DNA from: Lachnospiraceae bacterium
GTDB lineage: Bacteria; Bacillota; Clostridia; Lachnospirales; Lachnospiraceae
Direction: 5' to 3'
Assembly: GCA_029053015.1 (NCBI GenBank)
Contig: JAIDHX010000035.1
Location: forward strand, 62,001 to 126,000
DNA length: 64,000 nucleotides
Shown one piece after another: positions 33,575 through 43,490 of the stretch. The translations under genes and the position numbers were made by a program. Within the stretch, counting starts at the first letter, position 1; each line of letters starts with the position of its first letter. The notes beneath the pieces are model-generated. The model was not told the DNA's origin, ran no database searches, and was given only the letters and a program-made list of their open reading frames with translations.

Positions 33575-34333
33575 ATGAACCATCCTTCAAAACAGTTTGA
33601 CAAAAAAATTATATTTATTGTGCTGACAACTCTGTTATGTTTAATGGTGTTGTCAGCCATTCTTGTTTTGTCGAAAAAAATACATCCCAACAACCTTTTT
33701 ATAACATCTTACCCTGTCAGAGGCGTGGACGTCTCCCATTATCAGGGTACTATAGATTGGGCTTCTATAGAGGAACAGAATATTTCTTTTGCTTTTATCA
33801 AAGCTACCGAAGGAAGCAGCTATGTGGATGGCTGTTTTTCCCAGAACTGGAAAAATATTTCCAATACCTCCATCCTTGCAGGTGCTTATCATTTTTTCAG
33901 CTTTGACAGTGCTCCTTCCACACAGGCTTCCCTTTATATTGAAACCGTCGGTTCACTTCCTGGAAAGCTGCCGCCGGTAATTGATGTAGAATATTATGGC
34001 GATAAAGAGGATTCTCCGCCGGATAAAGATACCGTTACTGCCAATTTGCAGGAACTGTTGAACCTGTTAGAAGAGTATTACCATGTAAAACCCATTATTT
34101 ATACTACCTATTCCGTGTACGACAGATACATCAAGGGAATATTTGATGATTATCCCCTGTGGATTCGGAATGTGTATTATACGCCTAATCTGGATATTGG
34201 AAACCGTTGGACATTCTGGCAATATTCTGATACGGAAAAGCTCAACGGTTACACGGGAGAAGAGCCGTTTATTGACTTGAATGTATTCCATGGAACACCG
34301 GAAGAACTGCAAAAATATATCGTATCACAATAA
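33575..34333 (+). CDS. Membrane-anchored GH25 lysozyme
   Basis: A muramidase of 252 residues with an N-terminal anchor helix (about 11-33) and one GH25 barrel (about 48-250). The catalytic acids lie in VDVSHYQGTIDW (D52) and VIDVEYYGD (D137, E139). It should cut peptidoglycan outside the membrane. The ribosome site is poor, and the start lies 2 bp after the preceding stop codon, so it is probably translated by coupling. Confidence 0.88.
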   Translation: MNHPSKQFDKKIIFIVLTTLLCLMVLSAILVLSKKIHPNNLFITSYPVRGVDVSHYQGTIDWASIEEQNISFAFIKATEGSSYVDGCFSQNWKNISNTSILAGAYHFFSFDSAPSTQASLYIETVGSLPGKLPPVIDVEYYGDKEDSPPDKDTVTANLQELLNLLEEYYHVKPIIYTTYSVYDRYIKGIFDDYPLWIRNVYYTPNLDIGNRWTFWQYSDTEKLNGYTGEEPFIDLNVFHGTPEELQKYIVSQ

Positions 34334-34367
34334 ACGCAGGAATCTGTTGCTGAACAGGCGGAAACTC

Positions 34368-34396
34368 TTGAAATTTTTATCAATTAGGAGTAGAAT
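34368..34396 (+). promoter_or_regulatory. Promoter of the OxlT-like gene
   Basis: TTGAAA (34368-34373) and TAGAAT (34391-34396) are 17 bp apart, 40 bp before the start codon at 34437. Confidence 0.6.
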
Positions 34397-34436
34397 GACA
34401 AGGATTAATTCGATACGAATGAAAGGAAGTAGAAAA

Positions 34437-35744
34437 ATGAACAAAAATCAAAACAAATGGATATGTGCTGCTATTCCGGCGCTTTTGCTCCATTGCAGCA
34501 TAGGTACTGTATACTGCTGGTCCATTTTCAGTCAGGAAATTGCTGATTATATAGGCTTCTCAAAGGGGGCGACAGAATGGGCATTCAGCTTTGCCATCTT
34601 TTTCCTTGGCATGTCAGCGGCATTTTTGGGTAATGTAGTGGAAAAGGACATTCACAAATCGTCGCTTATCGCTGCCATCAGTTTTGCACTGGGTATGGCC
34701 GGCACCGGATTTTTCATATACTACGGCGGCCAGCATAAGGGAAGTCCTATTGCATTAATCGGTATCTATGTGTGCTACGGCTTTATCATGGGTATTGGTC
34801 TCGGCACGGGTTATCTTTCTCCTGTTAAAACGCTTATGCTCTGGTTTGAAGATAAAAAGGGTCTCGCCACAGGTCTTGCCGTTGCAGGTTTCGGTGCGGC
34901 AAAGGCAATCGCAAGCCCTATCATGCAGGCATTGCTTGACAATTTAGGTGAAGGCGGCATTTACAAAATGTTTTTCATCTTAGCATGTGTTTACTTCGTG
35001 ATGATGTTTGTCGGACATTTGCTGTTAAAGAAACCTGCCGGTTGGCATGAGCCTCAGAAAAAAGAAAAAGGACAGAGCATTATGTCCGTCATCAAAAGCC
35101 GTCCGATTACAAATTATGTTGGTATCTGGCTGATGTTCTACATCAACATTACCTGTGGTCTTGCTCTGATTTCTCAGGAAAAAATGATTGTAAAATGTAT
35201 CGGTCTTGCCGGAATGGTTGGTGTCATTTCCACCGTATCCGCAGTCTTTAACGCAGGCGGACGTCTTGGTTTCTCCGCATGGGCAGATAAGATGAAAGAT
35301 AGAAATACCATTTACAAGCTGATTTTCATCCTTTCCATTGCCTTCACAGGACTGGTAATTTTGACAAGCGGCATCAAAGACGGACAGGGAAATATTGCTC
35401 TGACAATCCTTGTGCTGGGATTAATCTTTGTGGTAAACGCTGGCTATGGCGGCGGCTTCTCCAATGTGCCCACCCTTCTTTCTGACCATTACGGTATGGG
35501 CAGCATCAGTGCGATTCACGGAATTACCTTATCCGCATGGGCATTTGCAGGTCTGACCGGCAATCAGGTTGCCAATTTGATTGTAAACAGTACCGGCTCA
35601 TTTAGTGTGGATTCCCACGGAAACAGTATCAATCCGGTGGGCTATCAGAATGTATTGTACTTAACAGTTGTTCTCTATATTATAGCGCTGCTTATCAGTA
35701 TCTTTTTGGTACACCCTTCTAAGACAGATAAAAAGGCAAACTAA
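34437..35744 (+). CDS. OxlT-like major facilitator transporter
   Basis: About 435 residues with twelve membrane helices. The N-terminal HCSIGTVYCWSIFSQEI and GLGTGYLSPVKTLMLWF, and GYGGGFSNVPTLLSDHYG in the second half, are typical of the oxalate/formate antiporter branch. Substrates in this branch are small carboxylates such as formate, oxalate or lactate; the real one is not evident. The start at 34437 follows AGGAAG; the longer open frame from 34281 overlaps the lysozyme gene and lacks a ribosome site. Confidence 0.85.
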   Translation: MNKNQNKWICAAIPALLLHCSIGTVYCWSIFSQEIADYIGFSKGATEWAFSFAIFFLGMSAAFLGNVVEKDIHKSSLIAAISFALGMAGTGFFIYYGGQHKGSPIALIGIYVCYGFIMGIGLGTGYLSPVKTLMLWFEDKKGLATGLAVAGFGAAKAIASPIMQALLDNLGEGGIYKMFFILACVYFVMMFVGHLLLKKPAGWHEPQKKEKGQSIMSVIKSRPITNYVGIWLMFYINITCGLALISQEKMIVKCIGLAGMVGVISTVSAVFNAGGRLGFSAWADKMKDRNTIYKLIFILSIAFTGLVILTSGIKDGQGNIALTILVLGLIFVVNAGYGGGFSNVPTLLSDHYGMGSISAIHGITLSAWAFAGLTGNQVANLIVNSTGSFSVDSHGNSINPVGYQNVLYLTVVLYIIALLISIFLVHPSKTDKKAN

Positions 35745-35775
35745 AAGAATCATTACTGCAGAAGAATAAAATCAC

Positions 35776-35826
35776 AAAGGCGTTGCTCCTCACGAAGATA
35801 TACTTCATAAGGAGAACGCCTTTTTT
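35776..35826 (+). terminator. Terminator of the OxlT-like gene
   Basis: AAAGGCGT-TG-CTCCT and AGGAG-A-ACGCCTTT form the stem, followed by a T-run. It also faces the convergent helicase gene. Confidence 0.88.
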
Positions 35827-35839
35827 ATGATACAGAATC

Positions 35840-38800
35840 CTATTTGTATAAAACATAATCCTGCATTTCTTTTAAGAATCCTGCCTTTGTCAACGCTTCC
35901 CTTGCCATGTCCGGATATTCCTTCACCACAATCCGTTTTTGCGCGGGAAAAATTTTTCCGCCCTTGTATTCCTCCACAAAGAGCTTCAGACATGCATCTT
36001 GATGTTCCTCCTCCAGTACGCGCAGTGTTTTTCCCTGCCTTTCCATGACCATAACCGGAAGACCGCCGAAACATGCGACAGCGCTGCCCGGCACATTTAA
36101 GAAATTTCTTTCTTCCTTATGCGGCAGCACTTTCCCCCAATATTGTGCCGGATCCGCTGCATTTACCCAGATTATTCTTTTCTCCGGATTTTGCAGCAGG
36201 CGCGTCACGGCCGGATAATCCTTCCCCCTGATAAACTGCGCACCGGACAATCCTTCTACAAAATATCCTCTTCTTGCCTGCCCTGTGTACTCCCATATAC
36301 GCAGCACTGATAAAGCTTCCTGCCACGAAAGATTACATTCCGCCGCTGTCTCACGGCATAAAATCAGGCATCTGTCAAAGCAGCTCTCCAGTTTTTCTTC
36401 TATGGACTGCTCCCTGACAGGCCTTACCACATCCCATCTTCCTGCCCGCAGCGCTTTGACATGCACATTTACCCGCTGCCTAACCGCTGCCTTTTTTGTT
36501 TTTTCCCTGTCGAGCCACTGGCGCACCGGAACATAGCTGTCCGCGCACACCAGACCCTTTTCCAACAATGACAAAAGCGTATCGTAAGGAGACTCACCGG
36601 AAAGAAGCCCGTTCAATGACTGTAGGAAGCTTGCACCACGCTTTAAAAGCGCCTCATAAATAATCCGCTCTTTTTCCGTAAGGTGTTTTGCACAGCCTTC
36701 CATATCTGCATCCCAGTCCACATCTGCCAGATAATCAAAACGCAGATTTTTCTTCTCCTCCATATGCCAGAACAACTCCCCTTCCGCGAGAAAAGAATCC
36801 AACAGCGTCTCCCGATAGTTTTTGACCCTTTTCGGAAGCAGAATACTTTCCCAATAGGATGCCGGAAATACGGCTCCCGCATACTGTTTCAGCGTATTTT
36901 GCAGACATTCCGCAGCCGGTGCACTGGAATCCGTCCGAGAAAGCAGAAGCGCCGCATAATTTTCAGGCGGACAGGTCTGTATCTCTTCACGGCGGTTTTT
37001 CAGCGTCCGCCTTCTGGCACGGCGGTACAACACGGCATGATAATACCGCTCCTCCTGTTTTATGACTTCTTCTCTTTTGCACAATTCCTCCAAAAGCGTC
37101 TCTGCAAAAGATGGCTCCCAGCCATAGCGGGCCGCCGTCTGTACTGCGTCAGCGCCTCCTCTGTAACGGAGCATACGCCTTACAATATGGAGCTGCGCCT
37201 CCCTTTTCTCCGTCGCTTCGGGCTGCTCCATCCCTTCCTTTTCTCCTAAAGCAAGCACATATTCCTCCTCATGCTCAGCGGCAATCCATAGTCCCTGCTC
37301 TAAATAGCTTACTCGCTCTGCTTTGGCAAGATTGTCCAGCCATTCTGCCGGAATTTCCAGTTCCCCGGCCGCCAAATCGCCTTCCGTCATTAAAAGAGAA
37401 TGAAGCTGCCTTTCATTTTCGGGAAGCTTTTCCCGCTCCGCCATTTGCGCAAGCTCTTTGCTATCCGGCAGAATCAATTCTTTTTCCTGCTTCAGCGCTT
37501 CCTCTATCGCCCCATGGATACCGCGGGGCGTGGGGAAATAGTCATACATGACTGCTGCCTCCTGTCCCCACTGAAGAGGAAGCGACATGGGGGAAGGAAT
37601 TTCCGTGTAAACCTCCCGCACCTCCACGATTCCCGCCTGCATATCGCACAATAATTCTTTTACACCTTCCGCATCCCACAGCTCATGCATACATTCCCTT
37701 CGGGTTTCCCGAATCAGGGGGTGCTCCTTTTCCCTTACCACCTGCTCCAAAAGCTCCGCGCTTCTAAGGCGCTGCATCCACAAAGGCTGCCTGCCATTGC
37801 CCTTTACTCCCATCATCAGCGCGCGCCCGCTGTTATAGCGAAATGCCATATTGAAAACAGGAGTTGCGGGCAGCATAATTTCCAACTGCCGGATACAGGT
37901 ATCAGGATCCACCATCTGTAACACGCCTTCCGGCAATACATGACTTCCATAGGAATAGAGCAGAATACCGTCCTCTTCCTCCACACTTCCGATTTCTATC
38001 CCCATTTTGTCTCTTACCGCCTGCGCTGCAAGGAGTGCAAGCGGCGCGTTAATCCTTCTTCCAAAGAGGGAATGAATCATCAACTGGCTGTTTCCCGAGG
38101 AATCCTTGAAATGCTCCACCAAAATGGTTTTGCTATCCGGCAGGCTCCCCGTCGCTTTTATCTGCCTTTCCAGATAGCCGGAAGCAAGACTGACTGCGGT
38201 TTCGTCCAGTCCTAATTTCTTTAAAGTCTCTGCAAGCTGTCCTTTTTCATATGCTTCCTGAAAAGAACGAAACATGCGCCCGAAAGCTTCTCCCGTCCGC
38301 CTGTCTCTTCCCTTCAGCTCTCCATGCCAAAAAGGAAGCCTTGCGCCTTCCATTTGTGCTTGTGTTACCGTTACAGTATCTTTGCTGATATTCACAACCC
38401 GCCATGCGAAGGAACCAAGAATAAATCTGTCGCCTTTCTGGGATTCATAGACAAACTCCTCGTCCACCTCCCCCAGTTTTACTCCGTCTTCCGTCCTGAC
38501 ATCGTAAAGACCCTTATCGGGAATGGTGCCGCCCGCCGATACAGCCAGCATCCTGCTGTAGCCATCCCCTTCTACCCGTTCATGAATTCTGTCATACAAA
38601 ATACGCGGGCGCGCAGGAATATCCCGCTCATGCTCATAGTCTCCCGCCAGCATGCCAAGAACCGATTTTACCTCTTCTTTTGTAATATTGCGAAAAGACC
38701 ATGCCCGCGGCAGAATCTCCATCACCTCATCCAGCTCATAACTTCTGAACGCCGCCATGGAAACCAAATGCTGCGCCAGCACATCCAGACATTCCCTCGG

Positions 38801-39979
38801 CGGATTTAAGTGCTCCACGCCTCCCTGTCTGGCAAGCTCCGCTGTCATGCCGCAGGACACACATTCCGCCGCTGTTCGGGGAAACAGGTACATCACACTG
38901 ACTCTGCCGGGGTTATGTCCCGCCCGTCCTAACCGCTGCATGGTTCCGGAAATAGTACGGGGACAGCCGACCTGCAGCACCTGGTCGATTTCTCCGACGT
39001 CAATGCCCAGTTCCATAGACGAGGTAGCGCACAAAAGCCGGAGCCTTCCGTCGCGCAGCGCCATCTCCGTCTCCATTCTCTGTTCTTTTGATAAGCTGCC
39101 ATGATGGACGCGGGCAAAGCCCTCCCCGCCTAAAAGATTGACATAGTACGCCAGCTTTTCCGCATACCTTCTTCCCTCTACGAATGCAATCACACTGCGG
39201 CTCTGTTGGCAGTACTGATAGACAAGCGCACCCAGCTCCTCCCAGACAGGGTCTTTTCTCCTGCCCTTGGAAACGTCAGCATAGGGACTTAAGACTTCAA
39301 GACTGACATTCTTTTTCATGAAAGGAGCTGCAATTTTTACCTCCTCGGGCGCAAGGTACGCCGCTGCCATGGAAAGCGGCTCAATGGTTGCAGACAAACC
39401 AATCCTCTGCAGTGGCTTTTTACATAGAAAATCAAGGCGCGCCAGTGACAGCATCAGGTGCGCGCCTCTCTTCGTATCGATAACGGCGTGAAGTTCATCA
39501 AGAATAACCGCTTTCGCCGTTGCCAAAATATTCTGTCCTGTCTTGCTTGTCAGCATCAGGTATAGGGATTCCGGTGTGGTAATCAGAATATGCGGCGGGT
39601 TTTTTATCATCTTCTGCCTGTCTCGCTGTGAGGTATCTCCCGTCCGGATGCCGATTTGGATTTCCTCTTCCGCTCCTATTCCCTCCAAAGGGCGTCTTAA
39701 ATTTTCCCTTATATCCGCCGCCAGCGATTTCAAGGGAGAAATGTAGACAAGCTGCAATTCCCGCTTTAATGTGTCTTCCTCCGCCTGCCGTTTCATTTGG
39801 TCCAGAAATACAAGAAATGCGGAGAGCGTCTTTCCGGTTCCTGTCGGCGCCGACACAAGCACATGCTCGCCCTGTGCAATCATCTGCCACGCCTCCTTCT
39901 GTACCAGAGTCGGCTCCCCAAGCGTATTTTCAAACCATTCTGCAGTTTCCTTCCTAAAAAGGGTTAATACATTTTCCAT
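35840..39979 (-). CDS. Lhr-family DEAD/DEAH-box helicase
   Basis: 1379 residues, the usual size of the large Lhr helicases. Motifs: Q-motif region LVQKEAWQMI, Walker A APTGTGKTLSAF, motif II ILDELHAV, motif III GLSATIEPL, motif VI MQRLGRAGHNPG. A winged helix and the long Lhr C-terminal region follow. Lhr translocates 3' to 5' on single-stranded DNA and is linked to DNA repair. It lies 17 bp after the ankyrin gene, in the same direction, and is probably co-transcribed. Confidence 0.9.
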   Translation of the reverse strand: MENVLTLFRKETAEWFENTLGEPTLVQKEAWQMIAQGEHVLVSAPTGTGKTLSAFLVFLDQMKRQAEEDTLKRELQLVYISPLKSLAADIRENLRRPLEGIGAEEEIQIGIRTGDTSQRDRQKMIKNPPHILITTPESLYLMLTSKTGQNILATAKAVILDELHAVIDTKRGAHLMLSLARLDFLCKKPLQRIGLSATIEPLSMAAAYLAPEEVKIAAPFMKKNVSLEVLSPYADVSKGRRKDPVWEELGALVYQYCQQSRSVIAFVEGRRYAEKLAYYVNLLGGEGFARVHHGSLSKEQRMETEMALRDGRLRLLCATSSMELGIDVGEIDQVLQVGCPRTISGTMQRLGRAGHNPGRVSVMYLFPRTAAECVSCGMTAELARQGGVEHLNPPRECLDVLAQHLVSMAAFRSYELDEVMEILPRAWSFRNITKEEVKSVLGMLAGDYEHERDIPARPRILYDRIHERVEGDGYSRMLAVSAGGTIPDKGLYDVRTEDGVKLGEVDEEFVYESQKGDRFILGSFAWRVVNISKDTVTVTQAQMEGARLPFWHGELKGRDRRTGEAFGRMFRSFQEAYEKGQLAETLKKLGLDETAVSLASGYLERQIKATGSLPDSKTILVEHFKDSSGNSQLMIHSLFGRRINAPLALLAAQAVRDKMGIEIGSVEEEDGILLYSYGSHVLPEGVLQMVDPDTCIRQLEIMLPATPVFNMAFRYNSGRALMMGVKGNGRQPLWMQRLRSAELLEQVVREKEHPLIRETRRECMHELWDAEGVKELLCDMQAGIVEVREVYTEIPSPMSLPLQWGQEAAVMYDYFPTPRGIHGAIEEALKQEKELILPDSKELAQMAEREKLPENERQLHSLLMTEGDLAAGELEIPAEWLDNLAKAERVSYLEQGLWIAAEHEEEYVLALGEKEGMEQPEATEKREAQLHIVRRMLRYRGGADAVQTAARYGWEPSFAETLLEELCKREEVIKQEERYYHAVLYRRARRRTLKNRREEIQTCPPENYAALLLSRTDSSAPAAECLQNTLKQYAGAVFPASYWESILLPKRVKNYRETLLDSFLAEGELFWHMEEKKNLRFDYLADVDWDADMEGCAKHLTEKERIIYEALLKRGASFLQSLNGLLSGESPYDTLLSLLEKGLVCADSYVPVRQWLDREKTKKAAVRQRVNVHVKALRAGRWDVVRPVREQSIEEKLESCFDRCLILCRETAAECNLSWQEALSVLRIWEYTGQARRGYFVEGLSGAQFIRGKDYPAVTRLLQNPEKRIIWVNAADPAQYWGKVLPHKEERNFLNVPGSAVACFGGLPVMVMERQGKTLRVLEEEHQDACLKLFVEEYKGGKIFPAQKRIVVKEYPDMAREALTKAGFLKEMQDYVLYK

Positions 39980-39996
39980 GCGATTCTTTTCCCTGG

Positions 39997-42030
39997 CTAC
40001 TGAATATCCGTCATAAGCTCCAGCACCGTATCGTAGCCTTTTTCCACTGCCAATTGTACCGGAGTCTCGCCCTTGTTGTTTGTGTGATTATAATCGGCGC
40101 CTTTTTTAATCAAATACCGTGCCGCTTCTATGCTGCCACGTCTTAAAGCGTAGTATAATGCTGTATTGCCATCATTATCTACCATATTGATATCGGCTCC
40201 CTCACGAATCAGTTCCTTAATCATATCCTTGTCCGTATAGAGCATCATAAGAGTCTTGCCTTCATTATCCACATGGTTGATGTCTACACCTTTGTCTATA
40301 AATATGGGAAGAACCTCGTCGATTGCCCTGACTTCCGGCATCAACATAATAGGTGTCTTTCCGTCTTCTCTTGCTATATCTATATTTTTCAGCTCTTTCA
40401 GGACTTCAGCTCTCTCTTCCGGTCTTAATTTTCCGCCACACTTCTTTTCCATAAGCGCAAAATGAGCCGGTGTTTCGCCCTTCAAGTTCTTCATGGTGTC
40501 ATCCGCACCTGCTGCAATCAACAGTTTTACAATATCCGCAAAGCCCTGGGTGCAAGCCTCATGAAGAGCTGTTATTCCTGACTCTGCAGGTTCATCCTCC
40601 GTAAGATTGACATCTACACCTTTCTCTATCATGACTCGCAGCATACCCGCATGGCCTTCTTCTGCAGCATAATGAATTGCCGCTTTGCCACTATTGTCTA
40701 CCTGTTCCATGGATTCTTTAGAGAAAAGCTCTGCTGCCTCTTCAAAGAATAATTCTTCCGCCTCTTCTCTCCTTTTATCCATAGATGCGATAATATTGGC
40801 AGGAGTTTTTCCGTCTATCACTGCTTCGTCCATGTCCACACCCAGTTCCATCATCTTTTTCATAGCGCCTATACCATCTTCCAGGCACTCATCCCGCAGA
40901 CAGGTTATATCGCCATGGTGGTGAATTGGTGCAATAAAATCAAACCCCTCATTCTTGCAGAAATCCAATACCTCATATGCATTAAATCTTAATGCCCTAT
41001 GAATGACATCTTTAATACAATAAATTTCATCATCGTCATCCACATCTATCTGCTTCACCAGTTTTTCTGTTACATACAGAGCAAGACCTATACCGTCTTT
41101 ATTATCTTCTTCTATTCTGAAATATGCACGCTCTGTAATTTCGCTTAATGTATTCGTGTCCATACGCTTTTTGCCAACAAGTTCTGCGCCATGGTCCGCC
41201 AAAGCGATACAGAGAGCCTGATTGTTATAATCCGCAGCCTGTTTAATAGGCGTTACTCCATCATTGTTTGCCACATTTACCATGTCCCTGCACTTATCCA
41301 TCAGTTTAAGCGCAGCCGTCATGTGGCCATTTCTGATTGCCATCATCAAAAGGGTATTGCCTTTTTCATCTACATAATCAGTTTCTGCACCCTTTTCCAA
41401 AAATACCTCCGGCAGCGGCCATGTATAATAAGAGTTGTTTGAAATGGATAAAATACGTGCAAGCGGCGTAAATCCGTCCGCATCTCTCTGATTGACGTCA
41501 ATGTCAAGCATACGTGCAATTTCCGCTCTTTGTTCCACACTATTCTCCATAGTAGTCGTGCTTTTTACAAATCCTTCAAAGTTTGGATACGCTAGAAGAT
41601 GATATGCATTCATACCTCTCTTGTCGCAGACAGACGTGTCGGCGCCGTGTTCGATTAGAAGCTTGGCCATTGCCAGATTCCCGCGGAAACATGCCAGCAG
41701 GAAAGGCGTAAAACCATACCCATTCTGGTCAGGCAAATTAACTTCTTCCGTCATTCTTCCGTCACACAGCATTTTTTCGACTGCATCATAAAAATTGTGC
41801 CAGACTAAAAAGTGAAACAGGGTAAGTCCATAGTAGCCGCCCGTCGTCAGCAATGTTTCTTTTTCACATTCCGCCACACAAGCCTCTATCTCCTGCACAA
41901 CCTCTTTCTTGAAAACACTGTACCTGTATATGGCATCTTCATGATTTCCTTCCCACCACGGTATGTACTGCGCCTCACTGGCTCTTTGACTGGAATTTGC
42001 GAACAAGTTTATTAACTCTTTTACTTCCAT
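39997..42030 (-). CDS. Ankyrin-repeat protein
   Basis: About 677 residues made of some 13-15 ankyrin repeats, for example GYGFTPFLLACFRGNLAMAK, NGHMTAALKLM and GNTALYYALRRGSIEAARYL, with a short unique N-terminus. There is no signal peptide or membrane segment, so it is cytoplasmic. Such proteins bind other proteins; the partner is unknown. The start at 42030 has GGAGG; a longer frame to 42087 does not. Lhr follows directly, which suggests a link to DNA or RNA processing, but this is only context. Confidence 0.85.
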   Translation of the reverse strand: MEVKELINLFANSSQRASEAQYIPWWEGNHEDAIYRYSVFKKEVVQEIEACVAECEKETLLTTGGYYGLTLFHFLVWHNFYDAVEKMLCDGRMTEEVNLPDQNGYGFTPFLLACFRGNLAMAKLLIEHGADTSVCDKRGMNAYHLLAYPNFEGFVKSTTTMENSVEQRAEIARMLDIDVNQRDADGFTPLARILSISNNSYYTWPLPEVFLEKGAETDYVDEKGNTLLMMAIRNGHMTAALKLMDKCRDMVNVANNDGVTPIKQAADYNNQALCIALADHGAELVGKKRMDTNTLSEITERAYFRIEEDNKDGIGLALYVTEKLVKQIDVDDDDEIYCIKDVIHRALRFNAYEVLDFCKNEGFDFIAPIHHHGDITCLRDECLEDGIGAMKKMMELGVDMDEAVIDGKTPANIIASMDKRREEAEELFFEEAAELFSKESMEQVDNSGKAAIHYAAEEGHAGMLRVMIEKGVDVNLTEDEPAESGITALHEACTQGFADIVKLLIAAGADDTMKNLKGETPAHFALMEKKCGGKLRPEERAEVLKELKNIDIAREDGKTPIMLMPEVRAIDEVLPIFIDKGVDINHVDNEGKTLMMLYTDKDMIKELIREGADINMVDNDGNTALYYALRRGSIEAARYLIKKGADYNHTNNKGETPVQLAVEKGYDTVLELMTDIQ

Positions 42031-42103
42031 AAATACCTCCTTGACTGCTTGAAAATGGCAGTTTTTTGCATGAATCCATTGTACCACAGAAGGACTTGTT
42101 ATA

Positions 42104-43453
42104 CTATTTCAGACTTATTAATTTTCTCTTTAGAAAAGCAAAACAAATTATAAAAAACAGAATTCCATATACCGTGGTAATCGGCGTCGCAAGACCCACC
42201 AGTATTAAAGAGGCATTCGGAAGCTTCGATACAAAGACAGAGACCGGAATACGAATACAAAATGCCGAGGTCATTCCCTGCACCATGACAGGAATACTTT
42301 TTCCGCATCCGTTAAAATAGCCGATACTGGAAAACAAAATACAGGTAAGAATACAATCTGCAGAAAAACCTTTCAGATAGTCCGCGCTTTGCGCAATCAC
42401 TTCCGCATCATTTGCAAACAATGACGATATCTGCGCTCCTCCAAAAAATCCAACGAGAAAGATAACAATCCCGACACTGCATCCCGTAATCATGGCAACA
42501 TAAAATCCCCGTTTTGCCCTGATTTTTTCTCCGGCTCCGATATTTTGCGCTACAAACGCAGAAACACTCTGCATAACCGATGACGGTACAAGCATGATGA
42601 AGGAAACGATTTTCTGCGCCACGCCGTACCCTGCCGACGGCATCAGCCCCATATCATTTACAATGGAATTGATTACCAGAAAGGATATCTGTACCATGGC
42701 TTCCTGCAGGGCAATCGGAATCCCGACATTCAATATCATCTTAAGTTCTTTTTTATATATTTTGCATTGTTTTAGAGAGAACAAAATAGGAAGGCGCTGT
42801 CTGTGCAGCACGAAAAGCGAAATCACAACAGACACTAACTGCGCTGCTACCGTGGCAATTGCCGCGCCGGCCACATCCATGCGGAACAAGCCGACCAAAA
42901 GTAAATCCCCGATAATATTGACCACACAGGCAATCCCCACAAAAAGCAGAGGCAGATTTGCATTTCCCACCCCTCTTAAAATACCGCTGATTACATTATA
43001 GGCAATGATAACCAGAATACCGCCGGAACAAATCCGAATATAAGAAATCGTCTTTGCAACAGACTCTTCCGGTACCTGCAGAATCACCGCAACATTACCT
43101 GCAAACAATTCCAATAAGACCGTCATCACAACGCCGATAACCACAAATAGAAAGAGGGTCGTTCCAACTGCCTCTCCCGCATCCTCCGGTTTTCGTTCTC
43201 CAATGTGCTGTCCGATGGTAACGGTGGCTCCCATGGCAAGACTGACAATTACAAAAGTTACCATCTGCATAAATGCACTGCCCGTTCCCACTGCCGAAAT
43301 ACTGGATGCATCTCCAAACTGCCCAACTATCAGTAAATCCACCGCTCCATAGGCCGCCTGCAGTATCAACGCTCCCAGCACCGGCACAGCAAACCGGAGC
43401 AGGGAACCAAATACCGGTCCCTCCACAAGCGAACTTTGTTTTCCCTTTTCCAT
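42104..43453 (-). CDS. MATE-family efflux transporter
   Basis: 449 residues with twelve membrane helices. Signatures are FAVPVLGALILQAAYGAVDLL-type N-terminus, QNIGAGEKIRAKRGFY in the second half and a conserved N-terminal Asp region. It is distinct in sequence from the MATE protein at 25765. GAGG precedes the start. It follows the macrodomain gene by 37 bp in the same direction. Confidence 0.9.
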   Translation of the reverse strand: MEKGKQSSLVEGPVFGSLLRFAVPVLGALILQAAYGAVDLLIVGQFGDASSISAVGTGSAFMQMVTFVIVSLAMGATVTIGQHIGERKPEDAGEAVGTTLFLFVVIGVVMTVLLELFAGNVAVILQVPEESVAKTISYIRICSGGILVIIAYNVISGILRGVGNANLPLLFVGIACVVNIIGDLLLVGLFRMDVAGAAIATVAAQLVSVVISLFVLHRQRLPILFSLKQCKIYKKELKMILNVGIPIALQEAMVQISFLVINSIVNDMGLMPSAGYGVAQKIVSFIMLVPSSVMQSVSAFVAQNIGAGEKIRAKRGFYVAMITGCSVGIVIFLVGFFGGAQISSLFANDAEVIAQSADYLKGFSADCILTCILFSSIGYFNGCGKSIPVMVQGMTSAFCIRIPVSVFVSKLPNASLILVGLATPITTVYGILFFIICFAFLKRKLISLK

Positions 43454-43490
43454 TCTGTATCCTCTTTTTTAACGATTGATTCTGCCTGTT

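Noticed and set aside
34281-34436. N-terminal extension of the OxlT-like protein
   Set aside because: The extension overlaps the lysozyme gene in another frame and lacks a ribosome site. AGGAAG before 34437 marks the real start.
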